Positions 61,582-64,000 of a stretch of 64,000 nucleotides of DNA are shown piece after piece. The stretch's first letter is position 1, and each line of letters begins with the position of its first letter. Source of the DNA: Hybos culiciformis. Lineage: Eukaryota > Arthropoda > Insecta > Diptera > Hybotidae. Below the pieces are notes generated by a model. That model was not told the DNA's origin, made no database searches, and worked only from the letters and a program-made list of their open reading frames with translations. The stretch covers positions 7,893,234 to 7,957,233 of the forward strand of contig OZ023273.1 in assembly GCA_964007475.1 (NCBI GenBank). The letters are read 5' to 3'. A program made the position numbers and the translations under genes.

Positions 61582-64000
61582 TAACATATATATTTTGTAT
61601 GAAGAATTCTTAATGTATGAAAGGAACAAGTATTTCATAAAAACTAACTTCTATAATGTTTGCGAATAAACTATAAACAATAATAAGTAATTATTGTAAC
61701 TTAAAACAAAATTTCCAACAGGCATCATTATTGATTTCAAAAATTATTGTATTATACATAATATTTAATTTATCCTTAAAAGTAAAATTATATTGACAGA
61801 AAAAAAGGTGAAAACTCAAAGCTAAATGAAATTTTACATTTTACATTTTACTTAACGGCTAGGCTAGGTATAATATTTCATTTTTGAAGTAATGATCAAT
61901 TTTTATATTTATGGCAGTAAATTTTCTTCGTCTAAATCAGCCATAATACATAATTAATTCATATTCATAATTCAATGTGAAAATAAAATACATCAGAAAC
62001 TCATGTTAATTTTATCGACAATTTTTAAACTCTTAATCTGTTTATTATTTTTCTCAATTAAAAACTTTCATAGAATATTAAAATTATTATTAATAAAATC
62101 TTTCAGCGTAATATTTTAAGTATATTTGACTGATAACAATTTTGATACAATAACCTCAACCTTAAGCTTAAAGTCATCATCATTCAATGAAAAAACTAAA
62201 AACTGATAAAGTAACTAATTTGTTTTTTTTTTTTTGTAAACCTCATTCATATTTTACCAATAACAAAAATTTCTAGTAGGTACTTAGATAGTTATCTCTT
62301 TTAATAAGATCATTAAGTATCCATTTTTTAGTAATCATATTTTATTGATTTAGAAATTAAATTTATTTATGGTCATTCACTATACAATTCTATATTATGT
62401 TTCACTACATAAATTGTATAAGGAAATTTCTTGATTATCCTTTAGATAAAAATTCCTGGAATTTTATTTATGAAAAGAAATTTTCTCCATGAAATTCGAA
62501 TGCCAGCAAAATTGAAGAGAAAGTTTCTTTTTTTAAGTTCCAATAAATATTTTCTAATATTATTATTTAATATTATGTATATTGTACTATGCACTGTATA
62601 CAAATACATTAATGAATACAAAATAATATGAAAGTTATATATCGGAGAAGTTGTTATGGAAAATATTTTTAATGTTGAAATTTGACAAAGAAATAGATTC
62701 GGAAATACATAATATTATAATTTCGATGGAAGTTGTTGTTTATTGAAGACGAACTTTTAATATGAATTAAGTATTTCCCAGCTTTTTTCAAGTATATTCA
62801 TGTCTATTATCCAATAATTTTAGTCAAAAAGCAATAACAATAATAAACTATAAGACACAACCAGTATTAGCTCAAAATTTCTTAACTTAAAGTGAGGAGT
62901 TTTTCTTATAAATTAAAATTCCTAATAATATTTCATTATTTATTTCTGAGATCTTTAGAAAATCTTAAATCTCTAATATAGTTTTGATAAAATCTCTCGT
63001 TTCCTTAGTTTCTTAGCAAATAACGCACCAAAATTATTTTATGTTAAAATTATGAAGTTTCTCTATACACAGAGAAAGAAGTACATGATATACATCTCTT
63101 ACTCTTAGTATATATTTCCAGAGGATTTTTTGAAACATTATGTGTAGACAATTTTTCATTATAACATTTTGACAGTAAACATTAAGTATAATAACATAAA
63201 TAACGAATTTGCTTTTACATGTTTATGATTTATATGAATGATGATTATGACGACAACACAAATTACAATGAAAATCGATTTAATTTCCATCGAGATTTTC
63301 ATAAATTTTTTCCAAGTCAAGTAACAAAAAAAATTAAACAAAGGTTGAATTTTGAAGAATGGAAAAATTCGTTTTGCTTATAATGTTTTTGATAATCTGA
63401 TGAAAAATTTAATCAATTTTTTTTTTTAAAGTTAGTATTTTATGTTTATGTCTTTTATTTCCGCGAATGTTTATTTTTTAATTTAGATAAATGATAATCT
63501 TTTTAAAAAAAAACATATCGGATGTAAATGCTATAGAATTTTGTTTCTTAATCAATATGAAACACATATATTCTGTTCAATAAGTTGGATGTCACTAGAA
63601 AGTTGTGATATTTGAATTTTATCATTCAAAATTACTAAAATCTGATGAGATTTATATTTAGTTGTCGATAATAGCGAATCACGACAAGCTCTCTTTCAAT
63701 ATTTTTTAATTAAAAGTAACGTTGCTGGTGTAAGGTTTTTTTTTATAAAACACTGACAACTCTTTTACTTAACAATTTCCTTCAATTTGTATTAAGAATT
63801 TTCAAACTTATTATGATAAAAGTATGTATTACAAAATACTGAACATATATATTGTATTTATGTACTGTACACATATAAATAAAAAGAAAATTTTAAAAGA
63901 CTTTTCAGAAACTTTTAAGTGAAATTTATAACATTTTGATGTAATTTTAAGTTTATAAGAACAATTTTTACTGCTAACGTTATGACATTTTATGTTTTAA

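Larger units (their letters stand above)
56968..64000. other. AT-rich right end of the window
   Basis: Apart from the items listed (candidate exon B, tandem repeats and the 370-bp palindromic element) I see no gene, RNA or repeat that can be supported. Open frames such as 60645-60851 and 63159-63341 are low-complexity. The region could be a large first intron if the candidate first exons are real. Confidence 0.45.

Overview
This is a very AT-rich stretch of an arthropod nuclear genome, almost certainly an insect. The evidence is spliced eukaryotic genes with GT-AG introns, a trithorax gene that keeps the nuclear-receptor-like zinc finger and lacks a CXXC domain as in Drosophila Trx, a Skeletor-type gene, a Ty3/gypsy retrotransposon and several MITEs. 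Many short introns, A-rich 5' UTR-like stretches and recurrent CATATG/TACATA words would fit a fly, but the order cannot be fixed from the sequence alone.

Layout. 1-2313: the last five exons of a FAM114A-family gene (+). 3859-20783: a complete trithorax gene (trx, +), ten coding exons, 3581 residues, with a 4-kb first intron. 23339-26220: a three-exon BTB-BACK-Kelch gene (-), convergent with trx. 28313-29531: the five-exon nuclear gene for mitochondrial ribosomal protein uS11m (mRpS11, +). 36829-40749: a fifteen-exon Skeletor-type gene (-; two DM13 domains, DOMON, cupredoxin-like end). 43087-47929: a young Ty3/gypsy LTR retrotransposon (+) with nearly identical LTRs. 47930-64000: AT-rich DNA with microsatellites and MITEs but no convincing complete gene. 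Two small ATG exons with donors (56922 and 57749) may be alternative first exons of a gene lying beyond the right edge.

Mobile DNA is concentrated between genes. There are TA-flanked foldback/MITE elements (26695-27657, 41071-41351, 49121-49431, 54693-54960, 61212-61581), a hAT-type MITE with an exact 8-bp duplication (27776-28085), a piggyBac-type MITE with TTAA ends (29882-30176) and a small palindromic insert in a Skeletor intron (40309-40449). The most unusual observation is that two TA-flanked elements with different termini (26695-27657 and 61212-61581) share the same GC-rich core, and one carries about a dozen copies of a GCGGACAAATGTCAT-type motif in both orientations.

The genes are functionally unrelated: a chromatin regulator, a likely ubiquitin-ligase adaptor, a mitoribosomal protein, an extracellular or spindle-matrix type protein and a FAM114 protein. 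There is no operon-like or pathway logic, and no clearly new molecular system was found. All exon boundaries were placed by hand from splice sites and reading phase; all multi-exon coding sums are divisible by three.
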